Shown here piece after piece: positions 1 through 6,154 of a DNA stretch of 11,172 bases (position 1 is its first letter; every line of letters starts with the position of its first letter). The stretch is from Pirellulales bacterium (GTDB taxonomy: Bacteria; Planctomycetota; Planctomycetia; Pirellulales; JALHPA01). The DNA is taken from NCBI GenBank assembly GCA_022842745.1, contig JALHPA010000032.1, positions 1 to 11,172 on the forward strand, written 5' to 3'. Position numbers and translations under genes: made by a program. The notes beneath the pieces were generated by a model. The model ran no database searches. It was not told the origin of the DNA and saw nothing but the letters and a program-made list of their open reading frames with translations.

Positions 1-17
1 GCCCCAGCCCCCCCGAA

Positions 18-45
18 TTGCATCCCAACCCCGCCCGACTACAAT
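18..45 (+). promoter_or_regulatory. Candidate sigma70-type promoter of the operon
   Basis: A TTGCAT hexamer (18-23) and a TACAAT hexamer (40-45, five of six matches to TATAAT) are separated by 16 nt. They stand out in a leader that is otherwise almost all G+C. Transcription would begin near position 52, about 80 nt before the first start codon. The -35 match is only partial and no transcript data are available, so this is a plausible call rather than a secure one. Confidence 0.4.
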
Positions 46-61
46 CGAGAGCGCTCCCATC

Positions 62-76
62 GCCCGCTGCGCGGGC
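62..76 (+). other. Small GC-rich hairpin in the leader
   Basis: GCCCGC (62-67) and GCGGGC (71-76) are perfect inverted repeats around a 3-nt loop. The hairpin lies between the candidate transcription start and the ribosome binding site of the first gene. No U-tract follows, so it is not an intrinsic terminator. It could be a leader structure or chance in GC-rich DNA. Confidence 0.2.
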
Positions 77-119
77 TACCGGAGCCTCCGCCCCGCCATG
101 TCCCCTGCCATGCCCTGAT

Positions 120-125
120 AAGGAG
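120..125 (+). promoter_or_regulatory. Ribosome binding site for the ThuA-like gene
   Basis: AAGGAG ends 7 nt before the GTG at 133. This good Shine-Dalgarno match decides the start, because the reading frame would otherwise have to begin at an internal ATG and lose the signal peptide. Confidence 0.75.
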
Positions 126-132
126 CCTTGCC

Positions 133-1023
133 GTGAGTATCCCCCGCTTCCTCCGCCTTCCCCTCCTCGCCGTCCTTGCGATCCCATTCCTCTCTCTCTC
201 CTCCCTCCGCGCCGCCGAACCGGCCCCCGCCAAAAAAGCCGTCCGCATGCTCTTCGTCACGCAGAGCGGCGGCTTCAAGCACGGCTCCGTCACCCGCAAA
301 CCCTACCAACTCGCCCCCGCCGAACGCGCCATGACGGAGCTCGGCGCCACCAGCGGCCTCTTCCGCGTCGATTGCACCCAAGACGCCTTCGCCGACTTCA
401 CCAAGGAAAACCTCCAAAACTACGACCTGGTGATGTTCTACACCACCGGCGGTCGCGACAAACTCAAAATCTCCGACGAAGCCCTCGACTACTTCTTCAA
501 TGAATGGCTCAAACAAAAAGGACACGGCTTCATCGGCGCCCATTCCGCCGCCGACACCTACGCCGAGTACCAACCCTACTGGGACATGATCGGCGGCTCC
601 TTCAACGGCCACCCCTGGAACGCAGGCGACAAAGTCACCATCACCGTCCACGACACCCAGCACCCCATCAGCAAGCCTTGGGGCGGCGAATTTGAAATCC
701 AGGACGAAATTTACCAGTTCAAAAACTGGCAACCCGAAAAAGTCCGCGTCCTGATGAGTCTCAACATGGCCAAAACCGCGCTCAAAAAGCCCTACCACGT
801 CCCCATCGCCTGGTGCAAGGAATACGGCAACGGCAAAGTCTTCCACATGAGCCTCGGACATAACGAAGCCGTCTGGGCCAATCCTCTCTATCTCGACTCC
901 ATGCTCGGCGGCATCAAGTGGATCTTGGGTCTGGAATCCGGCGATGCCACTCCCAACCCGGACGTCTCCCAAGCCCAGGAAGCCAAAGCCAAGGCCGATT
1001 TCGAGGCCGCCCAGTCCAAATGA
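133..1023 (+). CDS. ThuA-like domain protein, secreted
   Basis: A 296-residue protein starting at GTG behind a strong ribosome binding site. Residues 1-28 form a Sec signal peptide (basic start, leucine-rich core, cleavage probably near Ala27), so the product should be exported. The rest is one ThuA-like domain (class I glutamine-amidotransferase-like fold). Its marks include LFVTQSGGFKHGS (40-52), the strand ending in MFYTTGG (101-107), FIGAHSAADT (133-142), GGSFNGHPW (154-162), HPI (177-179), DEIYQ (191-195) and GKVFHMSLGH (234-243). ThuA was named from a trehalose-utilisation locus. The secreted planctomycete versions have no established reaction, and glycoside or sugar metabolism is only a general guess. 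The tail after 270 is Ala/Lys/Glu-rich. Its stop overlaps the DUF1501 start, which implies coupled translation. Family assignment is firm; the function is unknown. Confidence 0.9.
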   Translation: MSIPRFLRLPLLAVLAIPFLSLSSLRAAEPAPAKKAVRMLFVTQSGGFKHGSVTRKPYQLAPAERAMTELGATSGLFRVDCTQDAFADFTKENLQNYDLVMFYTTGGRDKLKISDEALDYFFNEWLKQKGHGFIGAHSAADTYAEYQPYWDMIGGSFNGHPWNAGDKVTITVHDTQHPISKPWGGEFEIQDEIYQFKNWQPEKVRVLMSLNMAKTALKKPYHVPIAWCKEYGNGKVFHMSLGHNEAVWANPLYLDSMLGGIKWILGLESGDATPNPDVSQAQEAKAKADFEAAQSK

Positions 1024-2435
1024 ACCCCCTCCCTCCGCTCAACCGCCGCCAGATGCTCTCCAGTTTCGCCAATGGCTTCGGCCTGTTGGCCCTGGCCGAC
1101 CTCTGCGCGGCGGAAGAGCGGCGGCAGCCTGCCGCGGACCCCTCGGCCAATCCCCTGGCCGAGCGGCCCGCAATGTTTCCCCCCCGCGCCAAGCGGGTCA
1201 TCTTCCTGTTCATGTCGGGCGGCCCCTCCCACGTCGACCTCTTCGACCCCAAACCTCGCCTGCAACGCGACAATGGCCAGCCCCTCCCCTTCGAAATGCC
1301 CAAGCTGATCCGTACCAAGACCGGCAACCTCCTCGCCTCCCCCTGGAAATTCGCTCCCCACGGCGAGTGCGGAACCGAAGTCAGCGAACTGCTCCCCCAT
1401 CTCGCCGGTTGCGTCGACGACCTCTGCGTCATCCGCTCCATGGTCGCCGACAACATCAACCACAACGGCGCCTGCCTGCAAATGAACACCGGGGAGCAGG
1501 CATTCTCCCGCCCCAGCATGGGTTCTTGGCTGTTGTACGGCCTGGGCACGGAGAATCAAAACCTCCCCGGATTCGTCGTCATCAGCCCCTCCCAGCCGGC
1601 GCAGGGAGCGCCCCTCTGGAGTTCCAGCTTCCTGCCGGCCGCCTACCAGGGAACCCTCGTCTCCGATCTCAAGCAGCCGATCGCCAATCTGGTCCAGCCG
1701 AACCCTCGCCAGCGATTGCAGCTCGATGCCCTCCGCCGGATGAACGAACTGCACCGCGTCGGCCGGGAACAGGACTCGCGTTTGAGCGCCCGCATCGAAT
1801 CCTTTGAATTGGCATTCCGCATGCAAACCGCCGCTCCAGACGCCTTCGACGTCGCTTCCGAGTCCGCCGCCACCCACCGGCTGTACGGAATCGGCGAACC
1901 GGCCACCGACATTTTCGCCCGCCAATGCCTCATGGCCCGGCGTCTTAGCGAGCGCGGCGTGCGCTTCGTCCAGGTCTACCACACCCAAACCTCCAAACGC
2001 AGCAGTTGCCAGTTGTGGGACCAGCACGGCGGGCTGAAAACCGAGCTGCCGAACAACTGCGCCGCCGTCGACCGTCCCATCGCCGGCCTCATTCGCGATC
2101 TCAAATCGCGCGGGCTGCTTGACGACACGCTCGTCGTATGGGGAGGAGAATTCGGCCGCACCCCCACCGCCGAAAGCGCCGACGGCCGCGAGCACCACCC
2201 ATTCGGCTTCAGCATGTTCCTGGCCGGGGGGGGCATCCGGGGAGGCATGGTTCACGGCGCAACCGACGAATTCGGCTGGCACGCCGTCGAGAATAAAGTC
2301 CACGTTCACGACCTCCACGCCACCCTGCTGCATTTGATGGGACTCGACCACACCCGGCTCACCTACCGCTACAGCGGCCGCGATTTCCGCTTGACCGACG
2401 TCCACGGCCGCGTTGTGCAATCCATCCTGGCCTAG
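1020..2435 (+). CDS. DUF1501 family protein with Tat-type leader
   Basis: A 471-residue protein. The ATG at 1020 was chosen because it overlaps the previous stop as ATGA and puts the family's usual N-terminus first: MNPLPPLNRRQML with twin arginines at 9-10, then a hydrophobic stretch to about residue 30. This suggests Tat export of a folded protein. An in-frame ATG at 918 would add 34 residues lying inside the ThuA gene and is not credible. Family motifs are FLFMSGGPSHVDLFDPK (62-78), NHNGACLQMNTGEQ, WGGEFGRTP (374-382) and a C-terminal block DEFGWHAVENKVHVHDLHAT. Length is normal for DUF1501, which is related in fold to the alkaline phosphatase/sulfatase superfamily. No substrate is known. 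In planctomycetes DUF1501 genes usually sit beside a cytochrome-type DUF1549/DUF1553 gene; here the partner is ThuA and none is seen. Confidence 0.92.
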   Translation: MNPLPPLNRRQMLSSFANGFGLLALADLCAAEERRQPAADPSANPLAERPAMFPPRAKRVIFLFMSGGPSHVDLFDPKPRLQRDNGQPLPFEMPKLIRTKTGNLLASPWKFAPHGECGTEVSELLPHLAGCVDDLCVIRSMVADNINHNGACLQMNTGEQAFSRPSMGSWLLYGLGTENQNLPGFVVISPSQPAQGAPLWSSSFLPAAYQGTLVSDLKQPIANLVQPNPRQRLQLDALRRMNELHRVGREQDSRLSARIESFELAFRMQTAAPDAFDVASESAATHRLYGIGEPATDIFARQCLMARRLSERGVRFVQVYHTQTSKRSSCQLWDQHGGLKTELPNNCAAVDRPIAGLIRDLKSRGLLDDTLVVWGGEFGRTPTAESADGREHHPFGFSMFLAGGGIRGGMVHGATDEFGWHAVENKVHVHDLHATLLHLMGLDHTRLTYRYSGRDFRLTDVHGRVVQSILA

Positions 2436-2446
2436 TCCTCCTTCGC

Positions 2447-3277
2447 ATGCTCGACCTCTTCGACAAAATCCAATCGGCCGTGGCCTTCGTCCGCGAGCGC
2501 TGGCCGGAGACCCCTCGCGCCGGGATCATCCTCGGCACCGGCCTCGGCAGCCTCGTCGAACAAATCGAAGTCCAAGCCTCGCTCGATTACGAACAAATCC
2601 CGCACTTCCTCCGCTCGACCGCTGCCAGCCATCGCGGTCGGTTGGTCTGCGGTCGCCTCGCCGGACTGCCGGTCGTAGCGATGGAAGGCCGCTTTCACAT
2701 GTACGAAGGCTACCCGCTTAAGGAGATCACGCTGCCGGTGCGGGTCATGCGCGCCCTCGGCGCCGAACTACTGGTCGTCAGCAATGCGGTGGGGGGCCTG
2801 AATCCCTACTTCGCGCTGGGCGACATCATGCTCATCGACGACCACATCAATCTGATGGGAGATAACCCCCTGATCGGCGTCAATGACGATCGGCTCGGCC
2901 CCCGGTTCCCCGACATGTGCGAACCCTACGACCAAACGCTGATCGACGCCGCGCTCGAGATCGCTCGCCGTCACGATATCGTCGCCCACAAGGGCGTCCT
3001 GGTGGCCGTGGCGGGACCCAATCTCGAAACCCGCGCGGAATACCGTTTCCTCCGCCAGATCGGGGCCGACGCCGTCGGCATGTCGACCGTGCCCGAGGTA
3101 ATCGTCGCCGTCCATTGCGGGCTTAAGGTCGTCGGCTTCTCGATCATCACCGACATGTGCCTCGCAGACGCGCTCGAGCCGGCCAATATCAATCAAATCA
3201 TCGCCACAGCGCATGCCGCCGAACCAAAATTACGAACGCTGGTCGTTGGCGTGCTTTCCCGTTTTGCCAGCCGTTAG
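2447..3277 (+). CDS. punA: Purine nucleoside phosphorylase (trimeric, PNP family II)
   Basis: A 276-residue cytoplasmic enzyme, predicted to convert purine (deoxy)nucleosides plus phosphate to free base and (deoxy)ribose-1-phosphate. It aligns by eye along its length with mammalian and bacterial trimeric PNPs. The phosphate site is GTGLG (30-34, Thr31 for human Ser33), SHRGRL (61-66, His62) and GRFHMYEGY (81-89; Arg82, His84, Tyr86, Glu87). Also present are SNAVGGLNP (112-120) and GDIMLIDDHINLMG (125-138). The base pocket has GPNLET (190-195, with Glu194 for human Glu201) and GMSTVPEVIVA (211-221). At the human Asn243 position the protein has Asp236 (IITDMC, 233-238), so the choice between 6-oxo and 6-amino purines is open. 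The gene begins 11 nt after the DUF1501 stop, with no Shine-Dalgarno sequence, and ends 9 nt before the pyrimidine enzyme. Confidence 0.93.
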   Translation: MLDLFDKIQSAVAFVRERWPETPRAGIILGTGLGSLVEQIEVQASLDYEQIPHFLRSTAASHRGRLVCGRLAGLPVVAMEGRFHMYEGYPLKEITLPVRVMRALGAELLVVSNAVGGLNPYFALGDIMLIDDHINLMGDNPLIGVNDDRLGPRFPDMCEPYDQTLIDAALEIARRHDIVAHKGVLVAVAGPNLETRAEYRFLRQIGADAVGMSTVPEVIVAVHCGLKVVGFSIITDMCLADALEPANINQIIATAHAAEPKLRTLVVGVLSRFASR

Positions 3278-3286
3278 CGGCGACGA

Positions 3287-4573
3287 ATGCTTCCACCCGT
3301 CCAAATCATTGCCCGCAAGCGCGACGGCGGGGAACACACGCGATCCGAAATCGCGGCCCTCGTCGAGGGCTACGTGGCGGGGGAAGTACACGACCATCAA
3401 ATGGCCGCCTGGGCCATGGCCGTCTGCCTGCGAGGCATGACCGAGTCCGAAACCGCGGCATTGACGGAGAGCATGTGGCGCTCCGGCGTTACGCTCCAAT
3501 GGGATGGTCATCCCCTTCCCCGCGTCGACAAGCACTCCACCGGCGGCATTGGCGACAAATCGTCGCTGATCCTCGCGCCGCTCCTGGCCTGCTGCGGCGT
3601 CTGCGTGCCGATGGTCGCCGGCCGCGCGCTCGGCGCGACCGGCGGCACGCTCGACAAGCTCGAGTCGATCCCCGGTTTCCGCACCAATCTAAGCGCCCGC
3701 GAGCTAAGCGGCATCGTCGAGCGCATCGGCTGCGTCATCACGGGGGCCACCTCCGAAATGGCCCCAGCGGATCGGAAGCTGTATGCGCTCCGCGACGTCA
3801 CGGCCACGGTAGAATCGATTCCTCTCATTGCGGCCAGCATCCTCAGTAAGAAGCTCGCCGAAGGATTGGACGCTCTCGCGTTGGACGTAAAATGCGGCGC
3901 AGGCGCCTTCATGAAAACAGTCGCCCGCGCTCGCGAATTGGCCCAACTCATGGTGCGCACCTGCGAGCGATTGGGAGTGCGTGCAACGGCGCTTGTAACC
4001 GACATGAACCAGCCCACGGGGCGCATGGTCGGCAACACGGTCGAAGTCAACGAAGCGCTGGAAACGTTGTCGGGCCGCGGGCCGTCCGATCTCGTGGAAT
4101 TGGTCCTGGCACTGGGCGGCGACTTGCTGCTGGGAGTCAAAAGAGCGGAATCGGTGCAATCCGCCCGAGCAATCCTGTCCCAAAAACTGCACAACGGCCA
4201 GGCCCTGGAGAAATTTCGCGAAATGGTCGCCGCGCAAGGCGGCGCTCTCGATCGGCCCCGTCCCATCGAAACGCCTCACTTGGTCTGCGCGGACCGGGCC
4301 GGCTTCCTCTTTGCCATCCACGGCGAGCAGATCGGCCAGGCACTGATCGCTCTCGGGGGTGGCCGAACCTCGATCGGCGCGCCGATCAACCACGCGATCG
4401 GCATGGAACTGCTTGTGCGCCTCGCCGAACCGGTCGAACGAGAACAGCCCCTAGCGAGGTTCTTCGCCCCGGCGGATGCATGGCAACGGATCGCCCCGAC
4501 CGTGCGATCGGCATTCTGCATTGCCGACGCGCCACCCCCCGCTCCAGTCTTGATTGCCGAGCGGATCCAATGA
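3287..4573 (+). CDS. pdp: Pyrimidine nucleoside phosphorylase (thymidine phosphorylase family)
   Basis: A 428-residue cytoplasmic enzyme predicted to phosphorolyse thymidine, deoxyuridine and probably uridine. The N-terminal helical domain has the pyrimidine-nucleoside-phosphorylase look (RKRDGG at 10-15, then a GYVAG..HDHQMAA stretch). The phosphate loop is KHSTGGIGDKSSL (82-94). The family signature is present as AGRALGATGGTLDKLE (111-126), with Ala111 where the signature has Ser. By alignment with E. coli thymidine phosphorylase, His83, Arg169, Ser184 and Lys188 match its His85, Arg171, Ser186 and Lys190. DVKCGAGAFMK and TDMNQPTGRMVGN follow, then a C-terminal alpha/beta domain from about 340. 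Length is normal. The N-terminal pattern favours Pdp over DeoA, but substrate range cannot be read directly. No clear ribosome binding site precedes the ATG. Confidence 0.93.
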   Translation: MLPPVQIIARKRDGGEHTRSEIAALVEGYVAGEVHDHQMAAWAMAVCLRGMTESETAALTESMWRSGVTLQWDGHPLPRVDKHSTGGIGDKSSLILAPLLACCGVCVPMVAGRALGATGGTLDKLESIPGFRTNLSARELSGIVERIGCVITGATSEMAPADRKLYALRDVTATVESIPLIAASILSKKLAEGLDALALDVKCGAGAFMKTVARARELAQLMVRTCERLGVRATALVTDMNQPTGRMVGNTVEVNEALETLSGRGPSDLVELVLALGGDLLLGVKRAESVQSARAILSQKLHNGQALEKFREMVAAQGGALDRPRPIETPHLVCADRAGFLFAIHGEQIGQALIALGGGRTSIGAPINHAIGMELLVRLAEPVEREQPLARFFAPADAWQRIAPTVRSAFCIADAPPPAPVLIAERIQ

Positions 4574-4616
4574 TCGCCCGCGCCGGCGACGTACCGCTCG
4601 CCCCGCTCCGCGCGCG
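4574..4616. other. Short convergent intergenic gap, no clear terminator
   Basis: This 43-nt stretch separates the stop codons of the pyrimidine phosphorylase (plus strand) and the nucleoside transporter (minus strand). It is very GC-rich and contains a short GCCGGC palindrome (4582-4587). I see no stable stem followed by a T-run on either strand, so termination is probably factor-dependent, or the two transcripts overlap at their 3' ends. Confidence 0.5.
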
Positions 4617-5852
4617 TCAATCGAGCAAGATCCCCGCGATGCACGCCGTCATGAAGCAGGCCAACATTCCCCCTAGCATAGCGCGCACCCCCAACCTCGA
4701 CAGCATCGCATGCTGGTTCGGCGCCATCGCGCCAATTCCGCCAATCTGCACGCCAATCGACCCGAAATTTGCAAATCCGCACAATGCATACGTCAAAATA
4801 ATCTGCGAACGATGGGTCAATTGCACGCCGCTCCCCTCGCGGAGCCACGCGGCCAGCCGCTCGTACGCAATGAATTCGTTCGCAACCAGCCGGATCCCCA
4901 ATAGTTCCCCCGCGCGCCAGCAATCCGCCGGATCCATCCCCATCACCCAAGCCAGTGGCGCAAACAAATAGCCGACGCCGGCCGACAGCGACCAGACACC
5001 CGCCGCTTGCCCGAACATCCGTTGGCCGACCCAGTGCAGTCCCTGGTCAACCAGAGCGATCAATGCCAGGAAGGCGATCAACATCGCCCCGACATTCAAC
5101 GCCAATTTGAGTCCCTCCGTCGCGCCGCGCGCCGCGGCCTCGATCAGATTGCCTCCCCCGATTGCCGGGTCGCGGGCCAAATCGACCTGGCGGATATCGA
5201 GCGGCCGCTCCGTCTCCGGCTCCAACACTTTGGCGATCAGCAAACCAGCCGGCGCGGACATCACCGAAGCGGCAATCAGGTGACCCGGATCGATCCCCAT
5301 CCCCACATACGCCGCCAACACTCCCCCAGCCGTCGATCCAAACCCCGGAACCATGATCGCCATCAATTCCGAGCGCGTCATGCCTGCGATATACGGTCGC
5401 ACCGCCAGCGGCGCTTCCGTCTGACCCAAGAAGATATTCGCGGCCGCCGCCAGACTCTCCGGTCCCGTTGTCCCCAACGTCCGCTGCACCAAACTTCCCA
5501 CCCCCCGCACCAGGACCTGCATCACACCCAAGTAATACAGGATCGAAGTGCAGGCGGAAAAAAAGATAATCGTCGGCAGGATCTTGAAAGCAAAGAAGTG
5601 GTCGCGAAACTTCGGCCCGAATACAAATTCCGACCCTTTGTCCACGGAGTCGAGAAACGCCGTGAAAACGTCCCCCGCCGCGGCGAAGAACAGCCGGCCC
5701 GGCTCCGTGCGCAAAATCAGAAATGCAAAGGCGAACTGCAAAGCCAGTCCACCCGCCACCACGCGCCAACAAATCCGCCGTTTGTGCGCGCTAAGCAACC
5801 ACGCCAACGCGATCATCACGAACAGCCCCAACAAACTGATCCAGCGTTCCAT
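4617..5852 (-). CDS. nupC: NupC/CNT-type concentrative nucleoside symporter
   Basis: A 411-residue inner-membrane protein predicted to import nucleosides with Na+ or H+. The start at 5852 was chosen because it begins directly with the first membrane helix (MERWISLLGLFVMIALAWLL) and gives the usual length of about 410. The open frame runs upstream to 6026, but that part is Arg-rich and unlike the family. CNT signatures are clear: PTIIFFSACTSILYYLG (93-109), GQTEAPL (143-149), ANEFIAYERL (324-333) and CGFANFGSIGVQIGGIG (358-374). Gln144/Thr145/Glu146, Glu326, Asn362 and Ser365 line up with the Vibrio cholerae CNT nucleoside-binding residues (Gln154/Thr155/Glu156, Glu332, Asn368, Ser371). It is tail to tail with the two nucleoside phosphorylases, which would act on what it imports. 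No convincing promoter or ribosome binding site was found upstream. Confidence 0.93.
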   Translation of the reverse strand: MERWISLLGLFVMIALAWLLSAHKRRICWRVVAGGLALQFAFAFLILRTEPGRLFFAAAGDVFTAFLDSVDKGSEFVFGPKFRDHFFAFKILPTIIFFSACTSILYYLGVMQVLVRGVGSLVQRTLGTTGPESLAAAANIFLGQTEAPLAVRPYIAGMTRSELMAIMVPGFGSTAGGVLAAYVGMGIDPGHLIAASVMSAPAGLLIAKVLEPETERPLDIRQVDLARDPAIGGGNLIEAAARGATEGLKLALNVGAMLIAFLALIALVDQGLHWVGQRMFGQAAGVWSLSAGVGYLFAPLAWVMGMDPADCWRAGELLGIRLVANEFIAYERLAAWLREGSGVQLTHRSQIILTYALCGFANFGSIGVQIGGIGAMAPNQHAMLSRLGVRAMLGGMLACFMTACIAGILLD

Positions 5853-5990
5853 GTGGTCTAGGGCCGGCAATTCGATCCGCGGCTCGCGACTGGCGCGTGG
5901 GGGTATGCTACCACGGGCGAAACGCCCTGCCCAGCGATGTCCTCGGATGGCACGCTGACCGTCGGCGGTACTTGAATGTCGCCGGCGCTC

Positions 5991-6005
5991 ACAAAGCGGC
6001 TTTGT
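5991..6005. promoter_or_regulatory. Perfect 15-nt palindrome, possible operator
   Basis: ACAAAGC and GCTTTGT are perfect 7-nt inverted repeats around a single central G. The palindrome lies about 35-50 nt upstream of the extended -10 for the macroglobulin gene and about 140 nt upstream of the nupC start, so a bound dimer could affect either. A second, overlapping inverted repeat (GCGGCT 5996-6001 with AGCCGC 6009-6014) could instead form an RNA or DNA hairpin. No regulator is identifiable. Confidence 0.35.
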
Positions 6006-6020
6006 TACAGCCGCGTTACA
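6004..6020 (+). repeat. Two GTTACA direct repeats spaced by 11 bp
   Basis: GTTACA occurs at 6004-6009 and again at 6015-6020, one helical turn apart, the second extended to GTTACAA. With the extended -10 at 6039-6047 they fall at roughly -50 to -34. That is where a tandem-binding activator of the OmpR/PhoB response-regulator type would sit. The repeats are seen directly; the activator is inference. Confidence 0.35.
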
Positions 6021-6038
6021 AGGCACAATCGGTCAATG

Positions 6039-6047
6039 TGCTAAAAT
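6039..6047 (+). promoter_or_regulatory. Candidate extended -10 promoter for the macroglobulin gene
   Basis: TGCTAAAAT matches the extended -10 pattern TGnTATAAT at all but one position. No good -35 hexamer is found 16-18 nt upstream, which fits an extended -10 or activator-dependent promoter. Transcription would start near 6054, giving a leader of about 100 nt. Confidence 0.4.
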
Positions 6048-6144
6048 TTCCGCGGGAGTCGAACTTTGCCTGGGAGCACGTCGTCTAATACGGTTGACGC
6101 CTGCCGTCTGGACGCGGGATCCCAATCATTCTGACCTTCTTTCT

Positions 6145-6148
6145 GGAG
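6145..6148 (+). promoter_or_regulatory. Ribosome binding site for the macroglobulin gene
   Basis: GGAG, within CTGGAGCG, ends 6 nt before the ATG at 6155. It supports this start, which also places a signal peptide at the N-terminus. Confidence 0.6.
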
Positions 6149-6154
6149 CGGACG

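Larger units (their letters stand above)
5853..6154. other. Divergent intergenic region with regulatory signals
   Basis: This 302-nt stretch lies between the starts of nupC (leftward) and the macroglobulin gene (rightward). The nupC-proximal part (5853-5985) holds only weak imperfect inverted repeats, such as CGTGG/CCACG at 5896-5900 and 5911-5915, and no convincing leftward promoter. The A+T-richer centre (5991-6050) carries a palindrome, two direct repeats and an extended -10, listed separately. No credible small gene or RNA gene was found. Confidence 0.6.

Noticed and set aside
2226..2233. Run of eight G residues inside the DUF1501 gene, possible slippage or phase-variation tract
   Set aside because: The frame is intact on both sides and encodes a plausible Gly-rich loop. 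A single G8 tract in GC-rich DNA is weak evidence for phase variation, though it is a likely site for a sequencing error.
888..2420. A 510-codon minus-strand frame antisense to DUF1501
   Set aside because: The plus strand carries clear DUF1501 motifs across the same stretch, and the minus-strand translation looks like a Gly/Ala/Val/Glu-rich shadow.
5007..5861. A 284-codon plus-strand frame across the transporter gene
   Set aside because: It is the Arg/Gln/Pro-rich antisense of a well-supported CNT transporter with all its substrate-site motifs on the other strand.
5853..6026. N-terminal extension of nupC by 58 residues
   Set aside because: The added part is Arg-rich, has no membrane character and would cover the palindrome and repeats. 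The ATG at 5852 gives a standard CNT N-terminus and length.
6094..6126. TTGACG at 6094-6099 as a second promoter for the macroglobulin gene
   Set aside because: The hexamer is a good -35 match, but no TATAAT-like element lies 16-18 nt downstream.
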